From Peribacillus frigoritolerans (GTDB taxonomy: Bacteria > Bacillota > Bacilli > Bacillales > DSM-1321): DNA of 64,000 bases. This document shows, piece by piece, positions 1 to 8,518 of the stretch. The stretch lies in NCBI RefSeq assembly GCF_030676415.1, contig NZ_JAUUTW010000003.1, positions 186,001-250,000 on the forward strand, given 5' to 3'. How positions within the stretch are numbered: position 1 is the stretch's first letter; each line of letters starts with the position of its first letter. The notes under the pieces were generated by a model, which was not told where the DNA came from, searched no databases, and saw nothing but the letters and a program-made list of their open reading frames with translations. The position numbers and the translations under genes were made by a program.

Positions 1-111
1 AATTCCGTCATTTTCAAAAATGATGGCAATGATCGGCAGAAGCATCCCTTGAGAAAACCCTGATATGCCGACAATTAAGATTAAAACGCTAAAAAGCAAT
101 TTATTATTCAT
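1..111 (-). CDS. MFS transporter, N-terminal fragment (YfkF-like)
   Basis: Only the first 37 codons are in the window; the gene runs off the left edge. Read on the minus strand it begins ATG at 111, preceded by an AGGAGA ribosome-binding site about nine bases upstream. The peptide opens with a short basic stretch (MNNK) followed by a hydrophobic helix and a GFSQGMLLP segment, which is the usual first transmembrane helix of a major facilitator superfamily drug-type exporter. In B. subtilis an MFS gene, yfkF, sits next to yfkE, so position supports the call. The substrate cannot be judged from this fragment. It is divergent from the exchanger gene that starts at 304, and both promoters must lie in 112-303. 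Confidence 0.6.
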   Translation of the reverse strand, partial: MNNKLLFSVLILIVGISGFSQGMLLPIIAIIFENDGI

Positions 112-303
112 AAAATCATGTCTCCTAAGAAATGTATACCTTTTGATGTTACATCTTAGGAAGAGGATTAAGCAATAGAAATTTGGGTAAATATTGACAA
201 GAAGAAAAGTGATGATATAAAATTTTCCTTTGTCATCGCCCGAAGATTATGTATGCAGTTTTTGTTACATAAAAAGGACTATAGGATTGTGAGGAGAAGT
301 ATC

Positions 304-1359
304 GTGAATAAAATTTTTTTGGGGCTTGTCCTGTTAGGCGTCCCTTTATCAGTCATTGGGTCATTATTGCATTGGCCGAGTGTAATCATGTTCATCGTAT
401 ATTGCTTAACAATCGTGGCGCTTGCAGGCTTCATGGGCCGGGCCACTGAAAGCTTAGCGATCGTTATGGGACCAAGGATTGGCGGTCTTTTGAATGCAAC
501 CTTTGGTAATGCAGTAGAATTGATCATATCCATCTTTTCATTAAAGGCGGGGCTTGTGGGTGTCGTGTTGGCGTCTTTGACTGGTTCCGTTTTAGGAAAC
601 TTATTGTTGGTGGCAGGACTTTCATTCTTTGTCGGAGGGACTAAATACAAACGTCAGAAATTTAATGTATTCGATGCCAGGCATAATGCCGGTCTATTGA
701 TTTTTGCAGTTATTGTAGCCTTCGTCATTCCGGAAGTATTCACACAAAATATGAGTGAATCAAGCACGATGTCGCTAAGTGTCGGAATTTCCATTATTTT
801 GATCTTATTATATCTTGCTGCATTATTTTTTAAATTGGTTACCCACCGCGGGGTATATCAGCATACGGAGAAACCCGAGGAACATGAAGGGGAAGTACCA
901 GAGTGGAGCAGGAAAAAGGCAATGATAATCCTTGCTGCCGCTACATTGGCTGTTGCGTACGTATCGGAAAAACTTGTCCATACGTTCAGCGAAGTAGGGG
1001 AAACCTTCGGATGGTCGGAGTTATTCATCGGTGTCATTATCGTTGCAATCGTAGGTAACGCGGCAGAGCATGCGTCCGCTGTCATAATGGCCTATAAAAA
1101 CAAAATGGATATCGCAGTGGAGATTGCCGTTGGTTCCACGCTTCAAGTAGCGATGTTCGTAGCACCTGTACTCGTACTTATTTCGTTAATGTATCCAACG
1201 CATATGCCGCTTGTTTTCACAATGCCAGAACTGATATCAATGGTTACAGCAGTCTTTTTGATGATCATGATTTCAAATGACGGGGAAACGAACTGGTTTG
1301 AAGGCCTTACCTTATTGGCCGCTTACTTAATTATGGGAATTGGATTTTACTTATTATAA
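304..1359 (+). CDS. yfkE: Calcium/cation:proton exchanger (ChaA/YfkE family)
   Basis: Inner-membrane antiporter of the CaCA/CAX family that exports Ca2+ (and related cations) in exchange for protons. The 351-residue product carries the two inverted alpha-repeats of the family: a GNAVE motif near residue 68 and a GNAAE motif near residue 251. Both glutamates are the expected cation ligands. About eleven hydrophobic segments are visible, with an acidic/charged loop around residues 187-205 between the halves. An upstream ATG at 253 is open in frame, but it has no good ribosome-binding site. The GTG at 304 follows GAGGAGA at 290-296 and gives the family's normal N-terminus (MNKIF...). A hairpin terminator follows at once. 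In B. subtilis the homologue is linked to the general stress response; no such promoter was identified here. Confidence 0.92.
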   Translation: MNKIFLGLVLLGVPLSVIGSLLHWPSVIMFIVYCLTIVALAGFMGRATESLAIVMGPRIGGLLNATFGNAVELIISIFSLKAGLVGVVLASLTGSVLGNLLLVAGLSFFVGGTKYKRQKFNVFDARHNAGLLIFAVIVAFVIPEVFTQNMSESSTMSLSVGISIILILLYLAALFFKLVTHRGVYQHTEKPEEHEGEVPEWSRKKAMIILAAATLAVAYVSEKLVHTFSEVGETFGWSELFIGVIIVAIVGNAAEHASAVIMAYKNKMDIAVEIAVGSTLQVAMFVAPVLVLISLMYPTHMPLVFTMPELISMVTAVFLMIMISNDGETNWFEGLTLLAAYLIMGIGFYLL

Positions 1360-1366
1360 GAATGCA

Positions 1367-1396
1367 GGCCTTCCGATGCGGGAGGTCTTTCTTTTT
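1367..1396 (+). terminator. Rho-independent terminator after yfkE
   Basis: An eight-base-pair imperfect stem (GGCCTTCC with GGGAGGTC, two wobble pairs) with a short loop is followed by TTTCTTTTTAT, just after the yfkE stop codon. Confidence 0.75.
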
Positions 1397-1829
1397 ATAA
1401 AATTAAAAAATAAAAACGACTCTGCTCAGGTTAGATTTAGCAGAGTCATTTCTATATTAGTAAATTACCATTCATAAGTTATTCCAAAATTTTTCATCAT
1501 GCTTTTGTAAAAGTTGAGAAAATATTCTAGAGTGTTACACCATCCTTTTACATCAGATTTAAGTATAGACGAATTCGTTTTCTGTCATCCTTTAAAAGGG
1601 TGTCATGGATTGTTCGATAAGCATACCTCCTGAAGGTTTAATAGGTATGAACGATTTCGCCTCCTTTTTATAATGTAAAATAAGTATAACTGATTTAAAT
1701 AGAAAAGTAAATATTCTGAACTTTACAAATTTATTACAAAATTGAAATCGGAATGAAATGTATAGAATGTTGGCTAAAAACAAAATCTATAAACAAAATG
1801 ATTGAACCCCTCAAAAGGAGTGCGACAGC
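1397..1829. other. Intergenic DNA with one hairpin and a possible gene remnant
   Basis: No convincing gene. A perfect nine-base stem (GACTCTGCT...AGCAGAGTC, about 1419-1446) lies next to an A-rich flank on its left, so on the minus strand it would act as a terminator. Upstream of it on that strand is a short open stretch, about 1480-1580, ending in ...FGITYEW-stop, with no start codon or ribosome-binding site. It may be the decayed end of a lost gene. The right part should contain the promoter of the next gene. Confidence 0.4.
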
Positions 1830-2642
1830 ATGAGAAGAACTATTCTTATTACGATGATTTCCCTAATTGCCTTCATACAGGCGAATGTAAGTTTTGCAGC
1901 TGATAAACCAGGAGACAAGGCAAGTCCGAATAAGGTGAATATCCCGCCTTCCGTATTGAATATTGCAAAGGAGAATACGTATCCGAACCCGACCCAGGAT
2001 CTTCCGATGCTGCAGCCGAGTAAGTTTGCCAAACAATTGATCGATTCGTCGGATATCAAGATTGAAAATCCAGAACTCATCCATATGTTGAATGAATCGG
2101 CAATTGCTAAAGCTCCGCTTGCTTTTGGTTACAGGGCGACCATATACCTTGGCCATTGGGCATTGAATTATGAGTCTTCGGAAACGGCACCAAACTGGGA
2201 ATACCAAAAGATCAATACGAATTACTACGATAATCGCGGCGGTGAAGTTCCATACAAGATCCGTTATGTACAGGAAAGTCAGAAGGCAGTGAGTGGCGGT
2301 CTGACAGCGAAAATCCCCAAGGCAGAGGATGTTCAAAAAATGATGCTGTTAAAAGCCACTGAGAAAACGAATTTGCCATTGGCTTTTGAAACGATCATCG
2401 GAGCTGGTACGAAAAAAGATGAAGTATACAATGTTGCTTCAAATAGGATTGGTTACTTATCCAGTTATGCTTCCGCCGTCAATGAAAAAGGCAAGGTCAC
2501 ATATGGGGAAGTGTATTTGAACCTAAAAGGAAATAAAAGAACCATTACGATAAAGAACATCACTTCACAAGGCATCGGTGCATGGATACCAGTTCAGGAC
2601 CATGTTTCCTTCAGCTTTACAGTCTCGCAGCAACCCAGGTAA
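1830..2642 (+). CDS. yfkD: YfkD-family secreted/anchored protein
   Basis: A 270-residue protein of the Bacillus YfkD-like family, whose biochemical function is not known. It has a classical signal peptide: basic MRRT, a hydrophobic core, and a likely signal peptidase I site after SFA near residue 23. The mature part should therefore lie outside the membrane. No catalytic motif is recognisable; it is rich in polar residues and in aromatic beta-type segments. The start is well placed: AAAAGGAG lies about nine bases before ATG 1830. The order exchanger-YfkD-radical SAM matches B. subtilis, which supports orthology. A strong terminator closes the gene and is shared with the convergent yfkAB. Confidence 0.85.
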   Translation: MRRTILITMISLIAFIQANVSFAADKPGDKASPNKVNIPPSVLNIAKENTYPNPTQDLPMLQPSKFAKQLIDSSDIKIENPELIHMLNESAIAKAPLAFGYRATIYLGHWALNYESSETAPNWEYQKINTNYYDNRGGEVPYKIRYVQESQKAVSGGLTAKIPKAEDVQKMMLLKATEKTNLPLAFETIIGAGTKKDEVYNVASNRIGYLSSYASAVNEKGKVTYGEVYLNLKGNKRTITIKNITSQGIGAWIPVQDHVSFSFTVSQQPR

Positions 2643-2647
2643 ATGGA

Positions 2648-2677
2648 AAAACTCGCCGGCTTGGCGAGTTTTTTTCT
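2648..2677. terminator. Bidirectional terminator between yfkD and yfkAB
   Basis: The stem AAAAACTCGCC/GGCGAGTTTTT with a short loop has an A-run on the left and a T-run on the right, so it can serve both convergent genes. Confidence 0.85.
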
Positions 2678-3805
2678 TCATATGGTTGACTTCCTGATCC
2701 TGAAGTCCTCCTTAGGGTAGTATGCATTTTTGACGAGAACATTCGGGCCTAGACATTTGACTGCCGGGCAGTGGCAATTCAATTCATTGGCCAGTTTCGA
2801 ATTCATCCATGTGTCATAGGATTCGGTCAAGGGCTGGTCTTTGATATTCCCTAATGTAGGCGCGTCCCCGAAATCGGTCACGATTACTTCCCCGGTGAAA
2901 ATATTGATGTTTAGCCGGGAACGTCCATCAGGGTCATTTCGAACAGTCACTTTATGTGAACCATAAAGGCGTTGAAGCAGCTTTATATCCTCTTTACTGT
3001 TATTGCAAGGATAAAATGGCAGAGTACCGAAAAGCATCCAAACATTTTCATCACGGATATCAAGCAAATGATGAATCGCTTCACGCATATTGTCCAATGA
3101 TAAAGTTTCAAGTGCCGAAGCGAAATCGCTTGGATACATCGGATGAATTTCATGCCTTTGACATCCCATTTCATCGACGATCTGTCTGTGAATATGCTCA
3201 AGATGAGGCAATGTTCGTTTATTAAGCATCGTTTCTGCTGATACCAGCACACCAGCTTTTGTCAGGGCACGTGAATTTTCGATCATTTTATCAAATAATT
3301 TCTTTCGCTGTTCCCGAGATGGTTTTCGGTCCATCATGGCGAAGCCGATATCAATGAATTCATCGATCGTTCCCCAGTTATGGGAAATGTGCAGAACATC
3401 CAAATAAGGAATGATTTCCTCATACCGTTCCAAGTCAAGGGTCAAATTGGAATTGATTTGTGTCCGAACCCCGCGGCTACGGGCATATTTCAATAGAGGC
3501 GAAACATAATTCTTCACCTGTTTTCTTGAAAGCATCGGTTCCCCGCCAGTGATGCTGAGCGAGCGAAGCAAAGGGATCTCATCAAGGCGCTGAATCAGTA
3601 ATTCCAGAGGCAGTGCATCCGGGTCCTTGGGCTGAAGTGTGTAACCGACGGCACAATGCTCACAACGCATATTGCAAAGGGTGGTTGTAGTAAACTCCAC
3701 GTTGGTAAGGCTGAGTTTTCCATATTGTTCAACGTCCATATATGCTTCCCAAGGATCATACTTGGGTGTAATTGGTGTTAAGAGATCTTGCTTGATTATT
3801 GACAT
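2678..3805 (-). CDS. yfkAB: Radical SAM protein YfkAB
   Basis: A 375-residue radical S-adenosylmethionine enzyme of the YfkAB family. The [4Fe-4S]-binding CxxxCxxC motif is at residues 44-51 (C-NMR-C-EH-C), and a SAM-contact ITGGEP motif is near residue 86. The core TIM-barrel follows. The C-terminal part holds a further cysteine group (CHCPAVKC), suggesting an extra cluster or metal site as in SPASM/twitch-type proteins. In early B. subtilis annotation this locus was split into yfkA and yfkB; here it is one intact frame. The start at 3805 has AAGGAG a few bases upstream. The substrate is unknown. It is transcribed toward yfkD and shares its terminator. Confidence 0.9.
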   Translation of the reverse strand: MSIIKQDLLTPITPKYDPWEAYMDVEQYGKLSLTNVEFTTTTLCNMRCEHCAVGYTLQPKDPDALPLELLIQRLDEIPLLRSLSITGGEPMLSRKQVKNYVSPLLKYARSRGVRTQINSNLTLDLERYEEIIPYLDVLHISHNWGTIDEFIDIGFAMMDRKPSREQRKKLFDKMIENSRALTKAGVLVSAETMLNKRTLPHLEHIHRQIVDEMGCQRHEIHPMYPSDFASALETLSLDNMREAIHHLLDIRDENVWMLFGTLPFYPCNNSKEDIKLLQRLYGSHKVTVRNDPDGRSRLNINIFTGEVIVTDFGDAPTLGNIKDQPLTESYDTWMNSKLANELNCHCPAVKCLGPNVLVKNAYYPKEDFRIRKSTI

Positions 3806-3955
3806 GTTTAAAACTCCTTACGTAATAATGCACTAACCCATTATGAACAATGGGGACAAAAATTGTCAAATGGCCGAGAGCTGCATTTATAGCTAGCCAT
3901 TGCACTTTCAAACAGATTTCGTTACGATGAAAGAAGAGCGGAAGGAGAGTGCCTC

Positions 3956-4141
3956 ATGGGAAAATCCATTACAGGTAAAAACGAACAATTAACATATTTA
4001 AAAGAACGCCTCACGATGTTCATGGAAGTTCTTGATCATATCGAACCGGAAAATACGGAGTTGGAAGATATAGACCGTTTAATCGGCATGATAGATGATT
4101 TGGAAGGCAAAGTGGAACAATTCAAAACCCGGGAAGACTAA
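3956..4141 (+). CDS. yfjT: Small YfjT/SE1561-family protein
   Basis: A 61-residue acidic protein of the SE1561 (YfjT) family, conserved in Bacillales but of unknown function. The sequence is charged and predicted largely helical (KERLTMFMEVLDHIEPE region), consistent with a small coiled-coil protein. There is no signal peptide or membrane segment, so it is presumably cytosolic. GAAGGAGA precedes ATG 3956 at normal spacing. It is transcribed alone, divergent from yfkAB, and ends at a clear terminator. Its position between yfkAB and pdaA matches B. subtilis apart from the fumarase inserted in between. Confidence 0.8.
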   Translation: MGKSITGKNEQLTYLKERLTMFMEVLDHIEPENTELEDIDRLIGMIDDLEGKVEQFKTRED

Positions 4142-4184
4142 TATCTGTTTCGATAGTATGATTTTTTCAATGTTAATATTCATG

Positions 4185-4218
4185 AAGGGATGACGAGAAA
4201 CCTGCGTCATCCCTTTTT
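4185..4218 (+). terminator. Terminator after yfjT
   Basis: A perfect ten-base stem (AAGGGATGAC/GTCATCCCTT) with an eleven-base loop is followed by a T-run. Confidence 0.85.
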
Positions 4219-4330
4219 AATATCAAATCTTTATCATGGAAATGATTGGTGATGAAATTTAACTCATGGGCTATTTCTGGCGCTTTGATCATTTCTCTCT
4301 AAATAGCTTTTCATTATGAAAAATAATTAC

Positions 4331-4362
4331 TTGTTTTCGAAAGATTATGTTAGATGTATAAT
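4331..4362 (+). promoter_or_regulatory. Possible sigma-A promoter of the fumarase gene
   Basis: A consensus TATAAT at 4357-4362 lies about 90 bases before the start codon. The -35 is weak: TTCGAA at 4335-4340 gives a 16-base spacer, while the better-looking TTGTTT at 4331 is too far away. The intergenic region 4219-4330 shows nothing else. Confidence 0.4.
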
Positions 4363-4450
4363 AAAACGGGTGTTGAATCATTCGCTATTTATAGAGAAGC
4401 AGGGAAATGATTAAATCTAATCTAGGGGAAATAAGAGGGGGAAGAGAAAT

Positions 4451-6019
4451 TTGGATATTCAAAAATTCCAAGAAAGTATGTACAGTCTTATCGTTGAAAC
4501 TTCAACGAATCTTCCAAAGGATGTTCGTCGTGCGGTCAAAAGTGCAAAACAACGTGAAAATGCAGGTACTCGTTCTGCATTGAGCCTGACCACCATCACG
4601 AATAATATTACAATGGCTGACGACAATGTATCACCGATTTGTCAGGATACGGGTCTGCCGACTTTCAAAATAAAAACTCCAGTTGGCGTGAACCAACTTG
4701 AAATAAAAAAAGCAATCCGAAATGCGATCATTTTAGCGACAAAAGGCGGAAAACTTCGTCCAAACGCAGTTGACTCTTTATCGGGTGAAAATAGCGGGGA
4801 TAACCTTGGGGAAGGTCTTCCTGTCATTAAATTCGATCAATGGGAAAAAGACTATATTGATGTTCGTCTCATCTTAAAAGGCGGCGGCTGTGAAAATAAA
4901 AACATCCAATACAGTCTGCCTATGGAGCTTGAAGGATTGGGTAAAGCGGGCCGTGATTTGGACGGAATCCGTAAATGTGTCCTTCACTCTGTCTACCAAG
5001 CACAAGGACAAGGCTGCAGTGCCGGCTTCATCGGCGTTGGTATCGGAGGGGACCGTTCATCCGGATATGATCTGGCTAAGGCCCAACTTTTCCGCAGTAA
5101 TGAAGATGTGAATCCGAATGAAGACCTTCGTAAACTTGAAGATTACATTATGAAGACAGCTAATGAATTGGGAATCGGCACGATGGGCTTTGGCGGCGAA
5201 ACTACACTGCTTGGATGTAAAATCGGTGTCATGCACCGTATTCCGGCAAGCTTTTTCGTATCCGTTGCTTACAACTGCTGGGCGTTCCGCCGTTTAGGAG
5301 TGAAAGTCAGTCCTGAAACAGGCGAAATCAATGAGTGGTTATATCAAGAAGGCGAGAAAATCGACTTTGCTCTAGAAGCAGAAAAAGCAGCGAAGGATGA
5401 AGTGGCAGCCGCTGTAGAATCGGACGTTGAAGCTTCCCGTGAAATCACCCTGCAAGCACCAATCACGGAAGAACAAATCCGTGAATTAAAAGTTGGTGAC
5501 GTAGTTCATATTAACGGCAGAATGTATACAGGCCGTGACGCCATCCACAAGCACTTATCTGAAAATCCTGCACCAATCGATCTAGATGGACAAATCATCT
5601 ATCACTGTGGACCAGTTATGCTGAAGGACGAAGAAGGCAAATGGCATGTGAAGGCTGCCGGACCAACAACAAGTATTCGTGAAGAACCATACCAAGGCGA
5701 TATCATGAAACGATTCGGCATCCGTGCAGTTATCGGTAAAGGCGGAATGGGACCAAAAACACTAGAAGCACTAAGTGAACATGGCGGCGTTTATCTAAAT
5801 GCAATCGGCGGGGCTGCTCAATATTATGCAGACTGCATCAAATCCGTCGAAGGTGTGAACTTCACCGAATTTGGTATTCCAGAAGCGATGTGGCATCTGA
5901 ATGTTGAAGGATTTACTGCCGTAGTTACCATGGATTCACATGGAAACAGCCTGCATAAAGACGTTCAGCAATCTTCCTTGGAAAAATTGGCACAGTTCAA
6001 AGAACCAGTATTTAAATAA
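4451..6019 (+). CDS. fumA: Class I (iron-sulfur) fumarate hydratase
   Basis: Cytosolic TCA-cycle enzyme that interconverts fumarate and malate using an oxygen-sensitive [4Fe-4S] cluster. The 522-residue protein has the alpha- and beta-type domains fused, as in FumA/FumB. Cysteines fit for cluster ligation occur in PICQDTG (near residue 63) and in the central LLGCK segment, with GGGCENKN another conserved site. The C-terminal swivelling domain has the MYTGRDA, YHCGP and GKGGMG motifs. The start is TTG at 4451 after AGAGGGGGAAGAG, giving MDIQKFQ. B. subtilis itself relies on the class II enzyme CitG, so a class I gene inserted between yfjT and pdaA is a lineage-specific addition. A terminator follows. 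Confidence 0.92.
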   Translation: MDIQKFQESMYSLIVETSTNLPKDVRRAVKSAKQRENAGTRSALSLTTITNNITMADDNVSPICQDTGLPTFKIKTPVGVNQLEIKKAIRNAIILATKGGKLRPNAVDSLSGENSGDNLGEGLPVIKFDQWEKDYIDVRLILKGGGCENKNIQYSLPMELEGLGKAGRDLDGIRKCVLHSVYQAQGQGCSAGFIGVGIGGDRSSGYDLAKAQLFRSNEDVNPNEDLRKLEDYIMKTANELGIGTMGFGGETTLLGCKIGVMHRIPASFFVSVAYNCWAFRRLGVKVSPETGEINEWLYQEGEKIDFALEAEKAAKDEVAAAVESDVEASREITLQAPITEEQIRELKVGDVVHINGRMYTGRDAIHKHLSENPAPIDLDGQIIYHCGPVMLKDEEGKWHVKAAGPTTSIREEPYQGDIMKRFGIRAVIGKGGMGPKTLEALSEHGGVYLNAIGGAAQYYADCIKSVEGVNFTEFGIPEAMWHLNVEGFTAVVTMDSHGNSLHKDVQQSSLEKLAQFKEPVFK

Positions 6020-6028
6020 ATGTATGGA

Positions 6029-6061
6029 AAAAGACGCTCACCAAACGGTTGAGCGTCTTTT
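6029..6061. terminator. Bidirectional terminator after fumarase
   Basis: A perfect stem AAAAGACGCTCA/TGAGCGTCTTTT with a nine-base loop, A-rich on the left and T-rich on the right, serves the fumarase gene and the convergent small gene at 6069-6206. Confidence 0.85.
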
Positions 6062-6068
6062 GCATATC

Positions 6069-6206
6069 TTACTCTTCGATTTCCGGCAGTGGATCGATCC
6101 TTGATGCATCCTCTAAATTCAATCCACTTTTCACAAAATGAACAAACACTCCACCACTTAAACCAAGACAACCAATAAAGCCTAAAGTGATTACCCATTC
6201 CAGCAT
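6069..6206 (-). CDS. Small single-pass membrane protein, 45 residues
   Basis: Not a recognised family. On the minus strand ATG at 6206 follows a very strong AAGGGGGGAA ribosome-binding site. The 45 codons encode an N-terminal hydrophobic helix (residues 2-26, with GFIGCLGLSGG) and an acidic C-terminal tail ending PLPEIEE. The shape is that of a small inner-membrane protein with the tail in the cytosol. It is convergent with the fumarase gene and shares its terminator. The good ribosome-binding site, the clean stop and the non-random hydrophobicity pattern argue for a real gene. Confidence 0.6.
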   Translation of the reverse strand: MLEWVITLGFIGCLGLSGGVFVHFVKSGLNLEDASRIDPLPEIEE

Positions 6207-6317
6207 TTCATTCCCCCCTTGCTAAATGTATATGAAAAAAAAGGCGATAATTACCTCAAAAAAGTACAATCTTTTGGAACAGTCGCACATACATTAGAAG
6301 AGAAAGGGGGGATTTTC

Positions 6318-6503
6318 ATGCAGAATAGCTACTTCTTATTCTTTATCGCCATGTTAACTGGTTTTGCTTTCATCCAACTTCCTGTGGCAAACACGATTTT
6401 CTCCGGTCTTGAAACATTCCTTGACGTAATCGGAATTGTAACCGTTCTCATTTTCGCCATCGCCATTATTTGGAAGGCGGCACAAGCGTTATTTAAAGGA
6501 TAA
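6318..6503 (+). CDS. Small hydrophobic membrane protein, 61 residues
   Basis: Unrecognised family. The frame is open from 6219, but the credible start is ATG 6318, eight bases after AGAAAGGGGGGA. The 61-residue product has two hydrophobic segments (about residues 4-22 and 33-54) separated by a short polar turn, and ends in KAAQALFKG. It is probably a two-helix inner-membrane protein. It stands alone, divergent from the 45-residue membrane protein gene, and has its own terminator. No enzymatic motif is seen. Confidence 0.6.
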   Translation: MQNSYFLFFIAMLTGFAFIQLPVANTIFSGLETFLDVIGIVTVLIFAIAIIWKAAQALFKG

Positions 6504-6515
6504 ACAAAGCATGGA

Positions 6516-6549
6516 GGGCCAATCCTTTTCGGAGGAAAGGCCTTTTTTT
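6516..6549 (+). terminator. Terminator after the 61-residue protein gene
   Basis: A GGCC...TCC/GGA...GGCC interrupted stem is followed by seven T residues. Confidence 0.7.
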
Positions 6550-6577
6550 GTGTGGGATTAAGGTTTTGCGGGAGATT

Positions 6578-6660
6578 TGAGCTAACTAATTCGGCCTCCG
6601 GGGCGTTAATTCGACCTGCGGAGCGATAAATCGACCTAAAGCGGAAGTATTCGACCTTCC
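6578..6660. repeat. Short tandem array of ~20-bp repeats
   Basis: Four diverged copies of a unit of about 20-21 bases, each containing ATTCGACCT or a close variant (AATTCGGCCT, AATTCGACCT, AATCGACCT, ATTCGACCT), lie between the terminator at 6516 and pdaA. Units are joined by purine-rich GCGGAGCGAT-like bases. Unit length and intergenic setting match the two larger arrays at 36361 and 43011, though the core sequence differs. Confidence 0.6.
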
Positions 6661-6726
6661 ACAATATCATGCATATAAATCTCCATGTTCCAAACAATAA
6701 GAAAAAAGAACATGGGGGATATTCCA

Positions 6727-7512
6727 ATGAAAAAAATGGTGATTTTATCCGCTTTTATATGCTTGATATGCTCTTTGGCAAGCTCAGCTTTTGCAGAATC
6801 CTATAACTGGGGTTTCAATAAAGGGAAAAATGGGACACCTGCCGATGCCGGTAAAAAATTCAATGAAATGCTGCCTGAATATGAAGCGATTTATAAAGGG
6901 GATACAAAGAAAAAAGTCGTTTATTTAACATTTGATAACGGTTATGAAAATGGTTATACGGCCCAGATTTTAGATGTTTTGAAGAAACATGGTGCTCCTG
7001 GAGCTTTTTTTGTCACGGGTCATTATTTAAAAACGGCACCTGAGCTTGTTGTCCGTATGGCTAATGAGGGGCATATAGTAGGAAACCATTCCTGGAACCA
7101 CCCGGATATGACCAGCGTGACGGACGATGTGATTCGCAATGAGCTTCAGCGGGTAAAAAAAGCAACGGAAAAATTAACGGGGCAAAAGGGAATGAATTAC
7201 TTAAGGCCGCCTCGTGGGATATTTAATGAGAGAACAATGGGGATCGCAAAAAAAGAAGGGTATTACCACATCTTCTGGTCACTGGCATATAAAGACTGGA
7301 TTGTTGATCAACAAAAGGGTGCCGCGTTTGCACATGATGCAGTGCTTAAGCAGATTCATCCCGGCGCGATTTTATTACTGCATACCGTATCGAAGGATAA
7401 TGCGGAAGCATTGGACTCGATTCTGACGGATCTTGAAAAACAGGGGTACACATTCAGTAGCCTTGATGATTTAATGATCGAGAAACAGTTGCCGAACCGA
7501 ATGCTTTATTAA
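6727..7512 (+). CDS. pdaA: N-acetylmuramic acid deacetylase PdaA (cortex delta-lactam)
   Basis: Polysaccharide deacetylase that removes the acetyl group of N-acetylmuramic acid during spore cortex synthesis, a step toward the muramic delta-lactam needed for germination. The 261-residue protein has a signal peptide (MKKMVILSAF..., cleavage near SAFA at about residue 22) and a NodB-homology domain. Visible motifs are TFDNGYE (catalytic Asp with the PdaA-type N in place of the second Asp), NHSWNHP (metal-binding His pair), RPPRG, and a C-terminal LLLHT. Length matches B. subtilis PdaA. An upstream in-frame ATG at 6685 is rejected because ATGGGGGA supplies a site before 6727. A weak forespore-type (sigma-G-like) promoter may lie at about 6671-6699. 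Confidence 0.92.
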   Translation: MKKMVILSAFICLICSLASSAFAESYNWGFNKGKNGTPADAGKKFNEMLPEYEAIYKGDTKKKVVYLTFDNGYENGYTAQILDVLKKHGAPGAFFVTGHYLKTAPELVVRMANEGHIVGNHSWNHPDMTSVTDDVIRNELQRVKKATEKLTGQKGMNYLRPPRGIFNERTMGIAKKEGYYHIFWSLAYKDWIVDQQKGAAFAHDAVLKQIHPGAILLLHTVSKDNAEALDSILTDLEKQGYTFSSLDDLMIEKQLPNRMLY

Positions 7513-7519
7513 AATGAGA

Positions 7520-7556
7520 AGCGGGTCCTGTAGTGATAATTCAGGTCCCGCTTTAT
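7520..7556 (+). terminator. Hairpin after pdaA
   Basis: An eleven-base stem (AGCGGGTCCTG with CAGGTCCCGCT, one mismatch) is followed by a short CTTTAT tract. It is a likely terminator with a weak T-run. Confidence 0.65.
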
Positions 7557-7633
7557 CCATTCTCCTCAATTTCAAGTAATATTTCAGGAAACATGCTATA
7601 ATACGTGGAAAACTGCTAAAGGATGGATCGCTT

Positions 7634-8518
7634 GTGTGGACAGAAAAATTACAGGTTCAAGGACCCTATAATTTCGATCTAGTTCTCGAACGATTATCGT
7701 TAGACCCACTTCAGGTAGTTGATTTTACTAACAGGACGGTAAAAGTTCCGCTATATATAGAAAAAGAACCAATCGTTTTGCAGGTTCAGGCAATAGGAAA
7801 TATCGATGAACCATCTTTTATCATCAAAGGTCATTCAGAGGTGTACAAGTCAAAAGCAATCGAACGGTTAAAAAAGGTTTTTCATTGGCATCAGCCATTA
7901 GAAGGAGTTTCCCGGCATTTCCGGGAATCCGATTTGCGGGAAATCTTCGAAGAGCACCGCGGTACTGCCATAGTCTTGGACTTCGATTACTACAGTTGCC
8001 TCGTCAAATGCATCATACATCAGCAATTGAACTTATCCTTTGCCCATACGCTCACGGAACGATTCGTTAAAACCTTCGGCTACCAGATGGAAGGTGCCTG
8101 GTTTTATCCGACACCGGAAACAACCGCCCAACTTCAAATTGAGCAATTAAGAGCCATTCAATTCAGTGGCCGGAAAGCGGAATACGTCATCGGACTTTCC
8201 GAGCAGATCATTCAGGGCCATTTCAACCTTGATATAATGGAAAAGCTATCCGATCAAGAGGTTTTGGATACACTAATAAAAATACGCGGTATCGGTAGAT
8301 GGACGGCTGAAAACTTCCTGCTTTTTGGACTTGGCCGGCCGAACCTATTTCCTAAAGCCGATATTGGCATTCAAAATGCCTTGAAAATATTATATGGCTT
8401 ACCGCAAAAGCCAACCCAAGAAGAAATGGAGTCCTACAGTGTGAAATGGGCTCCATATCTAAGCTACGCTTCCCTCTATTTGTGGAGAAGCATTGAAAAA
8501 CGGAGTGAAAAGAAATGA
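7634..8518 (+). CDS. yfjP: DNA-3-methyladenine glycosylase, AlkA/YfjP type
   Basis: Base-excision repair glycosylase of the HhH-GPD superfamily, releasing alkylated purines such as 3-methyladenine. The 294-residue product has an N-terminal AlkA-like fold, then the helix-hairpin-helix ([18 protein letters not shown], residues about 218-235). The catalytic aspartate is in PKADIGIQ near residue 244. No C-terminal iron-sulfur cluster cysteines are present, as expected for AlkA-type rather than Nth-type enzymes. The start is GTG at 7634 behind AAAGGATGG. Its stop overlaps the start of the following methyltransferase by four bases (ATGA), so the two are translationally coupled, as yfjP-yfjO are in B. 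subtilis. Confidence 0.88.
   Translation: MWTEKLQVQGPYNFDLVLERLSLDPLQVVDFTNRTVKVPLYIEKEPIVLQVQAIGNIDEPSFIIKGHSEVYKSKAIERLKKVFHWHQPLEGVSRHFRESDLREIFEEHRGTAIVLDFDYYSCLVKCIIHQQLNLSFAHTLTERFVKTFGYQMEGAWFYPTPETTAQLQIEQLRAIQFSGRKAEYVIGLSEQIIQGHFNLDIMEKLSDQEVLDTLIKIRGIGRWTAENFLLFGLGRPNLFPKADIGIQNALKILYGLPQKPTQEEMESYSVKWAPYLSYASLYLWRSIEKRSEKK

Noticed and set aside
2956-3225. Plus-strand frame of 89 codons inside the radical SAM gene
   Set aside because: It lies wholly within the well-supported yfkAB gene on the other strand, and it has no ribosome-binding site or family motif.
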